Positions 53,108 through 64,000 of a stretch of 64,000 bases of DNA are shown here, one piece after another. This DNA is from Undaria pinnatifida (taxonomy: Eukaryota > Sar > Phaeophyceae > Laminariales > Alariaceae): contig JABAKD010000026.1 of NCBI GenBank assembly GCA_012845835.1, positions 10,555,838-10,619,837 on the forward strand, given 5' to 3'. The notes under the pieces are model-generated. The model was not told where the DNA came from, searched no databases, and saw only the letters and a program-made list of their open reading frames with translations. The stretch's first letter is position 1; each line of letters begins with the position of its first letter. The translations under genes were made by a program, and so were the position numbers.

Positions 53108-54804
53108 TCGTTCTAATTCAGTTGCTCGCGATGCTCTGATCTCTGCCCAGCAATGCTAAGGTCCAAAACCAACAGCATCCACAAACATCCGGGCTCATTT
53201 TGTTTTAAGCACTTGTAGTGCTGAAGGATATAGATGTGCACGGTAGGTGGTGAAAAAAAATTAGTTCATTCTGCGAGTCGTTCGGATCTACTGACATGAG
53301 AAGCGCAACATCTCACCCCGAAACATTACTTCGACGGCAAATCGTTCTCGAAATCCGATCAGGACTGCTACGCGCTGGTCCTCTGACAAATGTGCTCAAA
53401 CTTTTTCAGACCGAAATGTAGTTGTTTACTCAAGGAGCTCGACCGGCCAGCAACGTTTGACCCACAAAGTGGAACCCTTATATCCTACGTAATTGGAGGC
53501 CTTCATTGTTTTCCGTGTTCTAGAGGGACGAAATAGGCTACATATTTTTCCCCTACCAAAACCACGCATCATTTTTTACAGTGCAACGTCCTGCACCTTT
53601 TTCATACGAGCTCGATTCTGCTCGGATTCTGATATAATATACAGAGGATGATACCGGGCGGAAGAATCACAGACTAAAAAGTATTGTGTTACATCTGGTT
53701 CTACTAATAGGCGAAGCCCGAATTGGTGCGCATCAATCCCCCATCCACCCCGAGACAACTCTCACTTTATAACGATGTTTCGCGGGTATCGACGAACAAG
53801 CACATAACAGCGAAGCAACCCAGGCACAGCAACGAGTTATCCCTTACGCACCCTTTCTTACCTTGTGGGAATGCATTGTAAGTCCGCGTTGCCTGACAGA
53901 AGCCTGAGAAGCAAATGGTTTGCACAATTAGGGAAGATGCGTCAGGGCTTAGTTGAAACGTGCCGTTATATGCTCAGTTCTGATGCACATGGCAAGCGGA
54001 CGCGGACAGGATGGCGGGTATTAGACAGCAATGGTTATTACATCTGAGACTCACGTTTTGTGCGGAACAACAAAGTTTGGTGATGAGCCCGCCTACGGTA
54101 TGGTAGTGTTGTACCCTGATTTTCACCATCGACGTAACCAAGTTTTCGCTTGACTTTCACTATCGAGGCAAGCATAGTTGAGTGAGTGGCTCTGTCTTTT
54201 ATGGTCGAACCTCAAAACGACCTGTTGGCGAAGCGTCGCAAAACGTTCCACGGCAGTGCGTGTGGTGAACCTAACGAACACTAGAAGGCGTGGCACTAGC
54301 AAGAAGTACTGAAGTCACTCGTACGAGAGGCCCCAATTGGTTGAGAAAAGGAAGAAAAGCGCCACTGTCGTAGCGTCGGCTAGAACGCATGGTGATGTTG
54401 ACAGTGTAGGAGACCGGGTCTTTCGCTCTGTTACAGGTCAACCGGGAACGCGTGGAACGGCTCGAAAAAAAAAAAAAAAACCCTGCCAACACGCTTCCAA
54501 CTGCAGTACATCCGCTATCAGTCTTGCACAAGGTGCGGAAGCCATTCAACGGTTTATTTGCATCTCATGGTTTCCCATTATATTACATCGAAGAGCTCCG
54601 GGCCTCGCCCTTACTCGACGTTAGCTACAAGTCGACATCGGGAGAATATCCCATGGATAGGATGTAAAACACTAAACGATGGAAACAAGAACAGGATGTC
54701 AAAGGTACGGGACAGCTCCTGTGTTGAGAAGCTCGTCTTACAGAAACCAATCCGCCCCACCAATGCAACCGATACCGTAACTCCCATCTGCAAGGGGTAC
54801 TCAC
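53108..54804. other. intergenic sequence, no gene seen
   Basis: Only short ORFs without recognisable content. An A-run of 17 lies at 54464-54480. Confidence 0.4.
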
Positions 54805-54885
54805 AGAAACCGCAGTGATGTTCCATCACCCAAAGGCTCGAAGACACCGTCAGGCAGTGTCGTAAGGGCGTTGTTGCGAAGGTCC
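54805..54885 (-). CDS. LRR exon, 81 nt (extended repeat)
   Basis: Acceptor CACTCATCAG, donor GTGAGT. Encodes DLRNNALTTLPDGVFEPL then GDGTSLRFL. Compared with the 24-residue repeat it has three extra residues (around GDGT). The strong LRR consensus and perfect splice signals make it the clearest exon of the set. Confidence 0.75.
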
Positions 54886-57800
54886 CTGATGAGTGTCGAG
54901 GCGGTAAAGGGGCTTCCGTTACTGGGAGCGGGTATAAACCATTTGTGCATCGTGTCTGCGGCGGACATTGTTGTTTACAGTAGTGGTATGTCGAATTTGC
55001 CTGCCGGTATGTGGCAATCGAAAATACCCAAGCACGATCATAGCGGCACCCGGCAGTATATCACTCACTGCCACTGCTGGTTGTGCCCAACTGTGCCAAG
55101 CAATTTTAGCAGTCACTTTGACTGGCAACCCCGCACTCTATCTAGAATGACCATCATTGTATGTTTCAATTGGATTGAACTGAACCCAATCTAGTCCCTT
55201 TCGAGAAATGAAATAATGCCAAAGGGGGACCATGTCCAACGCCGCTGACGAAGACTGCATCCGAAACGCTAAGGCGAGTAAGGTACAAGGTAACTACGTA
55301 CGACGAAGGCAGAGCATGACGATATATCCGTATTGCTACGCACTCTTCATGAACGGTTGTTGAGATAGCTGTTTGTGATTAAAGTACGTTGGCCGCAAAA
55401 CATTTAATCGAGTTAGAGCGCCTACAACCCCTGACGAGCTGCGCCGATCTGGGGCGTGCTTTGGGCAGGGAGCCGAAAACAGCCAGGGAGGGGGGGGGAA
55501 TAGTTGTTCCCATGGGGTTTAAGACGCCCGAGCGGCGGCCTCTCAACTTCCGTCAAAAAATGACTCGATTTCGTTTTCGACGGCACTGCATGGAAAGTAA
55601 AATTCATGGTGGGCCGGAGAGGTAGACAAAGTGCACAACAGTACAGGGCCGCCCAAAAGTGGCAGACAATCGCACAAAGACAACTTAGCGTTTCTTATTA
55701 CCCACAAACAATTTTACAAACGAGCCCTTTTTTCTTATTGATTTCCAGGTACAAGTGCTCGCACGATGTTAAATTACGAAACATCCCAGCATTATTTGCA
55801 CACACATAATTGGAATCAAGGAAAAATAGAGGAATTTGGGGAAAGTGTGTCCAGCATTAACAAAACGGTGGAAAACGACGACAAAGTTTGCTTCGGTAGG
55901 AATGGCTGTACACGTCAATGGAAGATGAGTGTTCAAAACGTGAACGTGTCACCGTAACCGTGGCCCAAGACTGTTCGCTCCTGCAGCTTTGGGGGATATT
56001 GGTCACATCCGATCCACAAACTGTGTTTATTTCCCATCTTGGCAAAGAAATATATGCGCCTTGAGGTGCCGCTACAGGATAAGGCCTTGTGATACAGCGT
56101 ACTTCAATCCTGATTTTACTTCAAAGTGAGGATATGCCAAGAGCATTCCTATCCATGACAGAGGTTGGGTCAGTGCGTAACCACAAGAGCCTGAGAGCAT
56201 AGATGTTAACGCCCGCGCTCACGGCCAACTAGCGGCTGGCCGCTTTGGCGTTCATCACCCACCCTAACGTTTTTCTTTCGCGGGTAATTTAGCTAATTTA
56301 AATAAAAAACTAACTGCACGCACGGGTCAACTCTGAATGAAAGTACTGCATGAGCCAGTGGCCCCTCGACAGTACCGGTATGTGAAAGCCGGAAATGCAG
56401 GCTCTATAGCGGCAACCGGCACTACCTTATATATGGTGCCGCTACTGGTTGCTCCCATGCTTGCCCAACAATTTCACGAGTGCTATACCGGACACCTAGC
56501 ACTTCTCAACAGGCGCTATTGGGGGGACCACTTATATACACTACCACCCGCAGTGTCAATGTGTCGGAATGCTTTTACCATGGGTGAAGTCTAGCCTAAC
56601 GACATCCTTCCATCGACCACACGACGAAGAGGTCACGCGAACAAATGCTAGAAACATGGTGTATTCCCCAGCATACAGGTAACATTGGCATATATAAAAA
56701 ACCGTATAACTACTGCCCCTCCGTCTATATAAGCATGGCGAAAAACAACTCCGATGCGCGCTGTGATAGGGGGTGATCTTTTAGACCAACAACATTTGCA
56801 GAATGACGGGGGCTCCTGAGCCCAAAACCGTCGGAATGTCGCTACTACTGTCGCTGTGCAACATGACTGGTATGCGTACCTAGGCCATCGATTTCTACAT
56901 CGGGCTGCACTTTTGTCCTTATCCATACCAGGCTTTGGGTGGGGAACAGACCTCCTCGTGTGAGGAGCCTCGTAAATAAAGGGCGTGGCTTGCGCCGTGA
57001 GGGGAAGACAACCATAATACTCACACCCATTCCACAGATACCAGTCCTTCGAAAATGTCCACGTCCAACGCGGACAGCATGCCGTCTTTCATATGCCTGA
57101 TAAATGACAGAATCAGAAGCGAAACACGACAAGCATATATGGGAAAACGGGGTTACGTGCGCCTGTGCATGATTTACGGCGTGTTTCATGAGCGGTGGAA
57201 TGTTTCGTGGTTGGTGTGTCACTCGGTAATACCAGCGTCTTGCACTGTCTGTCCAACGGACGCCTACAAAGTGATCATTGAAGGCATAGCATACCACTTC
57301 AAACAAGGTTCACACGATGCCAATCACAAGTGTTATATTAGCGATGCTGCCTATTGCCCGGGTGCATACGTGTCTCCTCTGCGATCGAGAGCGTACAATG
57401 TTGTAATTCGGCCTGTCACACCGATCCGTTCGATCCAGTGGACCCCGTGGAAACAAGGCACAAACTGCGGCGTAGAGTGATTATACGCGTGTCACGGTGA
57501 ACATTGCACATGTATTCGTGGCTTTTCGTGGAAGTTATGGAGCGCCCCAAGTCAGGAGACCCGGAAACGATTGTTTCGTCTTTCAGTGTGGCATGAATCG
57601 CTGCCACAAAGGCTTGCGCCCTGACTATGAACGCAATCATTACAACGAAGACAAACGAATAGCTCCTTGACTGTGGGGTAATACTGGTTCATCAGTGATA
57701 TCTCAGTTGCAACACCAGGCGACATAAAGAAGGCAAGGAGGCCGCACTATTATCAACATGGCATAATTTCTCCCAGTGTATGATTTACGAACGAGATCAT

Positions 57801-60800
57801 CGCCCGTTCAAGCTACGCCTTAGCGTCAGCGACCCATTGGTTTGCCGACATTTGTCCTAGTCTTTGCATGGTCGCTCGCTGCGGAAATTGCTCGCGAAAC
57901 GTCGAAGGACACTTGGAAAATCTCCTTCCCAGAATGTTGCTCACAGTTCTTGCAGGTTCCCCATATTTGCAAAGAGGCCTGAAGGAAGGGTCGTGAGCTC
58001 GAGGCTTTGCATATCGCTGATGACGCACGATCACACACGCGACGGCAAGACGGCAAATGCAGCGCACGGGGGGGCAATGAGTACTGACTGCAAATTTTGA
58101 ATTCTACTCGCGGTGTTCCCTCTATGTATGGTGTGGATCAACTGTAGTGGGGCAATTCATGCTGTCTACGTGCCGGCACTACGTTCCACGTGTCTTTAGG
58201 TGGACATCGCAAGCGTCTAATACTTGAGGGGGGGTCCATGTGCGAAATAATACAGTAGACGAGGGCATCAAAGGCGGTGCAAAACCCTAAGTAGAGGATA
58301 TTGCGGGTTATTTCAGCTACTACCACTACCGTAGTAGTTCGAATCATTTGATTGGTGGGTTTACCTCAAGCCGATTTAGTTTCAGACAAACGACAGCAGG
58401 GTGCCAAAACTCACCGATATGCAGTGCTTTCCAGATTCTACGAGCAGCATGGACATACAAAATATTGTAAATGGTCACGATGACCAGTTAAAAACCGCTT
58501 GTCGGCTACTTCCTTCATCGGGCCTGTCTCTATTACCTGCCCTGGTGTGCATCGCTACTTACTTGCGAAAAACGTGTACACCACAATGAACTACTTCAAG
58601 TACAAGCGACAACAACCTAGTGAATGTTAATGGGCTACGTTGTGGAAAAATGGTGCGTACTTCGGCAAGTAGCCACTATCGTTATCTGGCGGTGATACTG
58701 TATACAATACACCATCGAAGTCGGTCGGTACTAGACAAAATAGATCACTTAATATTTTCATATATCGCATACGGGTAACAGTGCTGTTGTCGAACGTTTT
58801 TCGACTTGGCAATAACTACAAATGTGATAACGGCTCAGAACCCGACATCGCGAATGTGTTCACGACGTTTGAGTTGGTTGAATTATTTGCACCCTTTACG
58901 TCTAAAACGATAAAGAAGCAACCAGTGGCTCTGCCGAAATCACTTGCTTCAGCCGTGGAACACCTCAAATAACTGCGATAAATGATTCTTGGGATACTTA
59001 CATACGGGCGGTGCTTGTCAAATCATCAAATGTGCCCGTGGTAAGCGTCGTTATCGGGTTGTATCCTAGCGTCCTGGAACGGCAGCAGCACCGAGGGAGC
59101 GACAACAACAAGCGTGTAACGGGGAAATGATCGCTTCCAATATGAGTGGATCTCGCCGTGATCGCTGGTTTAAGTAGGTCAGCTGCAAGTGGAAAACCTA
59201 TGTCATCCTCATGCCGGCAGTAGTTTCGGTATGTCGCTTATTGGCGATCGTAAGTAGGGCTTGCATTTTGGAGGCGTGAACATGTACGGGGTGTAGCAGG
59301 TGAGAGGATCAACAGTGGGCGGAGTCTGCACATAGGACCTGACCGTGGACCATATATCAGCTTGATGTGGCTGACAACAAATTTTCTGTCTGTTTACCTA
59401 AACTAGAAAAGGTCGGATCTACGACAACAGGCTATTTCAACACGTTGACGCATTGAAAGCTTTAGTTGCTTCCACCAGTCTGGACACCGACGATACCTAA
59501 AGATTCATGAAGGAGTGATATATTGTCGGACCGTGTCTCTAGCCTGTACATAGTTCACCTAGTAATTGAAAGGTGCGCTCTTTTCCATTATTGCAAGTTA
59601 AAGGCGCGTACGCTACGATGTACCATACCAGGTACGTACGCATTTTACACGCCGTGCACAACGGGTGGGATTTCGGACGTCGAGCGACTTTCACAAACGA
59701 TGACACCGCATACCATATATCTGCGAACGAAGGGAGTCATGAATGGTGATACCCCACACCATACACCTTCGGTCTAAGACTGCAGTGTTATAGAACTCTC
59801 CCCCGCTTGTAGTTTTACTCAGTAAACCAGTGTTATATCGAGCACAACACTTGGCGACCCCGTGAAAACGTGGTGGCGGCTCCAAAACCGACATGATGAC
59901 AACTTTGCCACCATGTCATTTATGATATATATATATCACAGCTGGTTCAGGCGGAGCGATAATAGAATACAATGAGTAAGTGAGTTGGCCGTAAGCGGCC
60001 ATGTGCTCATTAATTGCTCTCCGTGTAGCAATCGGCAACTGCAATCCCAAAACAGTCAAACACCTGCTTCCGAAAATAATTTTTTGAGATTCTCACATGT
60101 ATTCCAGCGCCTCCATACCAGCAAAGAGACCGGAAGGAATGGTCGTCAGAGCGTTTTGCTCAAGCGTTCTGATTATGAACAACGGCAAACACGAAGGCGC
60201 AACGATTAGCACAACGTGTCATGGTGATACTCGCTTCGATAATGACTTATGCTCGGGATCATCGCTCGATCGAGCAGGTCCGCGATAAACAAAGCAACAA
60301 TTTCGACGTTTGGATGCGGGAGGGAGCACATCATACGTTGAGGGGCTGTGCTCATGTAACGGCTGATCCAAGAGCGGTTGACCACTGGAGGGAAAGCTCC
60401 GACCTGGACTTGTTGCGGGGTAGGTCGGCGTTAACGTCGATTGGGGCAAGCAATGGCTTCAATGGTTCGCCCCTAGCTGAAGCCTTGTCAAACGAAGGAC
60501 CACGGGTTCGCAAATCACACTGCATAGCAGCGATTGCGCCGTGTTACGAGCATTGTGGGCAAAGGCGATTAAAATTGTGGAGGTTGAAAACGGAAGCGTC
60601 GCTGTGCGAGAAAAAACTCTTATATGTGCATGTTTAGAATGAAAATGTGTACTCCGTCGCTTATTAATGATTGCCGGTGCACGCGTAACAAATTACACCA
60701 CCAGGGAATAGATTGTTCATCTGTAGCGGAGTATCGATTTATTTCAATGATCGCGTTGGAGGGGTTTTCGTTGGGGACCCAAGTCACACGATATCTGATG

Positions 60801-61849
60801 TTTACACTTGGCATTAAAAAACCTACCTCTGGATTAAGAATATGCAACTGAAATAAATTGACACACGAAGTGTACGAAAATACGCGAAAGTGTAGTCAGC
60901 TTAAGATTTGTGCTTCTTCACTCGCCGGAAGAGGAAAAAAAAAAAAATACAATTTAATTTCGTCGTTAATCTTGACTGCAGTGGGCACGTAAGTCGTGCG
61001 CTTGACTCGGTGTTTCACTCCAAAAGGGGCACACACATTGTTATATTGACGCGACAAAACAAATGGCATCGCGGGAACAACGCCAACCCGAAATCACACA
61101 GGTAGCTACTTGCGCGCGCGAGTGGGTACCAAAGTCGCTAAAAACCAACCGTGACCCACGTATCACGGCCTCAATCCACAGCATACACCTTGCTATCGTT
61201 CGTGTCTAGTCATGCGCCCGCACATACAAAGTTCTTACAGAAGATGCCATAGGCTGAAAGGTGGCCGCGTCAAAGCTCGTGATATCGTTCCCCGACAATA
61301 GTCTGGTCCGAGAAAGCAACGTGGCGGAACAAAAGAATACGAAGTATAAAGCAACGGGCACCGCGAACGAAAAGTGTTTAAAAGTCCATGACAGGAGTAC
61401 TGGTACTTTTTCTACGAAAGAGCTGAATTCACCAACTCCTGCGTTGGACAACAACTGAAATTGCAACTCGGATGATGACCTCAACACAAAAAAATCATCT
61501 AAAGAAATTTATTGCGACATTTGGACGATTTCGGGCACATCTTCATTTACATCCTCGGTTCAAGGGCCCCATCCGGCAGAAGTCATTTGTCCCTAAATTG
61601 ACACCCCAACCGTGGGATGCATTGTGGCGTACATCTACCTATACTTCAAGGCGATTAGTTTTCTCAGGAGATCATAGAGGTTGCTTGGTTTGTCGCTGTC
61701 TCTGCAAGATCATCCAGTGAACACGCGGAGAGCCGGCGTATCGGAACAGGGCGTGTGGGCCTGACAAGCACACCCACAATAGTATTACGTTGGACATCCC
61801 CGTGAACAGGTCCGAAGGTAGTTTAGTCAGCAGGTTGTTGGCCATGTAC
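54805..61849 (-). CDS. LRR protein gene or pseudogene, five dispersed one-repeat exons (ends not found)
   Basis: Five minus-strand exons, each encoding exactly one leucine-rich repeat, have acceptors ending CAG, GT donors and identical phase (2 in, 2 out): 61778-61849, 60097-60168, 57945-58016, 57025-57096 and 54805-54885. Any order of joining keeps the frame. Four are 72 nt (24 residues) and the last is 81 nt. The consensus is N-x-L-T-x-L-P-S-G-L-F-x-G-M-x-x-L. Brown-algal LRR genes, including the ROCO-GTPase and NB-ARC-TPR type candidates for recognition receptors, are known for one-repeat-per-exon organisation. No GTPase, kinase or signal-peptide exon could be seen, and the introns of 0.8-3 kb are large, so this may be an incomplete or decaying locus. 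Confidence 0.55.
55003..55140 (+). repeat. dispersed repeat, copy 1 (copy 2 at 56375-56500)
   Basis: Both copies share CCGGTATGTG, ATAGCGGCA.CCGGCA, C(A)CTGCTGGTTG(T/C)(G/T)CCCA.., TGCC(A/C)A.CAATTT and an ending near GTCACTTTGACTGG or similar. It lies in the LRR introns and may be a small mobile element. Confidence 0.45.
57025..57096 (-). CDS. LRR exon, 72 nt
   Basis: Acceptor ATTTATCAG, donor GTGAGT. Encodes HMKDGMLSALDVDIFEGLVS followed by VEW. The repeat is diverged (S-A-L-D-V-D-I-F-E-G-L for T-T-L-P-x-G-I-F-x-G-L), but length, phase and splice sites match exactly. Confidence 0.65.
57945..58016 (-). CDS. LRR exon, 72 nt
   Basis: Acceptor GCGTCATCAG, donor GTGAGC. Encodes DMQSLELTTLPSGLFANMGN followed by LQE, in good agreement with the LRR consensus; the usual Asn before L-T-T is replaced by Glu. 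Confidence 0.75.
60097..60168 (-). CDS. LRR exon, 72 nt
   Basis: Acceptor TTCATAATCAG, donor GTGAGA. Encodes TLEQNALTTIPSGLFAGMEA followed by LEY. It is a near-perfect repeat. Confidence 0.8.
61778..61849 (-). CDS. LRR exon, 72 nt
   Basis: Acceptor CGGTTGTGCAG, donor GTGGGT. Encodes YMANNLLTKLPSDLFTGMSN followed by VIL. It is the most 5' repeat found. A weaker candidate further upstream, near 62070-62142, does not give the right length. Confidence 0.75.
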
Positions 61850-62869
61850 CTGCACAACCGCAGGTTAACGACGGAAAACACCAGATAGGCAGTAGGAACT
61901 CCGGGTTAAAAGAAAACACGAGCGGGTTTGTTAGGAGGGGTGTCGTTGTGGAAATCTTGCATACAAAGGGTAACGGTTGGGAGTTCCCACGATTTCAGTG
62001 GGGGGGGGGGGGGTGCCACGATGTGTGCAGCTGATATAACCCACTCCTGCGAGGGGTAATCTATCTCGCTTTATACCAGGGACATTGAGAAACATAGAGC
62101 TGGCACAGTGCAAGAGGCCATGGTTGTGGACCGCTATACGTAGACGACTGAGAAACATATTTGACATGATGTAGGCCGCCGCTGTGTGATGAATTGTGGA
62201 ATATTCCGGGTCAACGATCTCGGAGTTGGCCGGCGATCTACGTGATTATCTTGACAGATTGTTCATCCCACCGCAAATTCCGCACTGCGTTTCGTACTGT
62301 TCTTGTGTTGTGCTCGAGTCGAGCCAGCTTATGGACACCTGAATGAGGCATCATCGGGAACTACAATGATAAAACTGCCGACCTAACACCTCCCTTCCGG
62401 CTTCACGTCGGGGTTTTCTACACTCTCGACGCCGATCGGCTAAGCGTGAGCTGTCACTGCTTGGATTTTTGTTCGTCGAACGGTTCATGGTGCAGTAGAG
62501 TAGCGCGGGTTTTACTCAAAACGTGTTCACAATGACGGCCACCATTATAGGAATCACCGCAAGGACGTTGACGGATTTCGAAATGATTAGTTTTTTACGA
62601 TGGCCTCGGGATTGCGATTCTCCGAGCCAGGGTTTGTGTGAGACAAGGAGTAAATACTCAAGAATCAGGAACTCTCAGGATAACACTGGTGCACCTCTCC
62701 AAGTACATTCTGATGCACCCGTTGCACCCTTACTTCTGTTAGCATACCGTGCCGGGAATATATCTTTATGAGCATCGAAGTAGCGGGGTATTCGGCAACT
62801 GGCGCGCTTTTATCTATTCCCACATCGGACAAATCACGATCTAGTTCGTGAAAAACAAGAGTTTTTCAC
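61850..62869. other. sequence upstream of the LRR exons, no gene seen
   Basis: A G-run lies at 62000-62013. No start exon for the LRR locus could be supported here. Confidence 0.4.
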
Positions 62870-63240
62870 ATGGCAGGTCAAACCTCGCGGGTCGCGTCGG
62901 GCCGAGTCGGGTCAGCTGACCCGACGTTATCCGCGTTAATTTTGTGACGTATCGACCCGCCCCGTTCCGACCTGACCCGACCCGACCGAACCCGACCCGA
63001 GAGAACATCGAGACGTCTTGATCCGATCCACCGCTACCCACGCGATTTTAAAACCTCTCTTGATCCGACGCGACCCGACCCGTGATATTTGAAGATCTTC
63101 CGATCTGACCCGCAATATTTTTAAAAAACCTGTTGACCCGACCCAAACCAACCCGACCCTCTACACTGCGTGCGACCGGTGAGGTGCAGGTATCATGCGG
63201 GTCGGGTTGACTGGATCCATAATATTTCTCACGGGTCAAA
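62870..63240. repeat. degenerate GACCCG-rich array, third island
   Basis: Recurring GACCCGACCCG, GGGTCGGGT and CCGATCTGACCCG blocks separated by ATTTTAAAA-like spacers, similar in layout to the GGCCC islands at 34620 and 41600 but with a different core. Confidence 0.7.
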
Positions 63241-63494
63241 GACAACACAGTTCGGGTCAAACATGTCTAAATATGTACTTTCGCGGGTTGTTTGGTGTTC
63301 GGTTCCTCGTACGTTTCCCAGGGTGCAGTGCTCTCCGGTTGCTTTACCGACATTGTTTGCACCATCATTCTGGGGCGTGCGCGCGTCAAACGAGAAAGAG
63401 ACCGCAACCCACGCATGAGACATTGGCCACGCCCGTAGCGCTAGACCACCGAGGGTCCCCCCGACGAGCGACTCCACGAACGAGCTAGTTGTCT

Positions 63495-63618
63495 ATGCAG
63501 TCTCCGACCCCTGGCAAGCAGCCGGGCTGGGCCCCCTCCGGCAGCAAGCCCAAAACTGGGGCGGTGGATCTGTCAGCAGGGCCTGCGATCCGCGAGGATG
63601 CGTTGTCTGCTGCAAGTG

Positions 63619-63649
<31 letters not shown>

Positions 63650-63980
63650 GCTGCTGCTGTGCTGCTGCGGCTGCTTTGACGACTGCACTTGCTGTTTTAC
63701 CTTTGATCGCATTCCGTACTGATATGATGCTTCTCAAGCTACGTAGCTACGATACATTTCTACTATTGTTTCCGGCCCCACCAAGCAGCCTAGCTGTGCT
63801 CTTTCAGGCTGCAAGCCCACAACTGAGGTGGTGGGTCTGTCATTTGGGCCTGCGATCAGCGAGGATTCGGGGTCTGTTGCTTGTGCTTGCTGCTGCCAGC
63901 GCTGCTGCTGCTACTGCTGCTGCTTCAACGACGACCGCCCTTGCCTTCTACGTTTGGTCACAGTTCGTACTAGTAGTATG
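63495..63980 (+). repeat. tandem duplication with GCT trinucleotide expansion
   Basis: Units near 63530-63720 and 63805-63980 share GCAAGCCCA.AACTG.GG.GGTGG.TCTGTCA and GGGCCTGCGATC.GCGAGGAT, then a GCT/GCTGCT tract and CGACGAC or GACGACTGC. In one frame the units read KPKTGAVDLSAGPAIRED and KPTTEVVGLSFGPAISED. Confidence 0.75.
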
Positions 63981-64000
63981 AAGAAGTATAGACTATAATC

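Noticed and set aside
62070..62142. sixth LRR exon candidate on the minus strand (LRIAVHNHGLLHCASSMF)
   Set aside because: The consensus is weak and the nearest GT donor gives 71 nt, breaking the length and phase rule.
1..64000. CRISPR arrays, bacterial promoters, operons
   Set aside because: Tandem repeats here are degenerate and without regular unique spacers, and the gene content is eukaryotic.

Overview
The window looks like a piece of a repeat-rich nuclear genome, most probably from a brown alga (Ectocarpus-like stramenopile). No bacterial operon, rRNA or organellar gene is visible. The assignment rests on three things: five leucine-rich-repeat (LRR) exons of the brown-algal 'one repeat = one 72-nt exon' type; a multi-exon gene with EGF-like and root-cap-like modules joined by phase-1 introns; and Copia and chromovirus retroelements resembling those I associate with brown algae. 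The species is inference.

Layout. 1-0.88 kb: anonymous sequence. 0.88-21.2 kb: a decayed Ty3/Gypsy chromovirus-like element with short LTRs, a long leader built of tandem repeats, gag remnants, a broken NADAR-family domain (predicted ADP-ribose-processing N-glycosidase), and an integrase with chromodomain-like tail; no reverse transcriptase is recognisable. A 7.1-kb Ty1/Copia element (8143-15222, TSD CTCAG, LTRs about 97% identical by eye) is nested in it. 22.3 and 25.5 kb: two MITE-like inverted-repeat elements. 26.0-32.0 kb, minus strand: the best host gene, with four supported exons (EGF-like, two Cys-rich, then a long root-cap/VWD-like exon ending in a stop); its 5' end was not found. 35.6-41.5 kb: an old Copia remnant of another lineage, flanked by GGCCCG-rich degenerate arrays. 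45.4-46.4 kb: an unexplained 331-codon ORF. 46.5-47.8 kb: a complete non-autonomous hAT element. 48.08-49.41 kb: a second inverted-repeat element with internal tandem repeats and a palindrome. 50.46-53.10 kb: a non-autonomous LTR element with an unusually long primer-binding site. 54.8-61.8 kb, minus strand: five same-phase LRR exons of one dispersed gene or pseudogene. 62.9-63.2 and 63.5-64.0 kb: a third GACCCG array and a duplicated GCT-rich segment.

Most of the sequence is a graveyard of nested mobile elements. The two host-type loci encode modular proteins whose symmetric exons (phase 1-1 for the EGF/Cys-rich modules, phase 2-2 for LRRs) are suited to exon shuffling. All splice sites were read by eye without transcript support.
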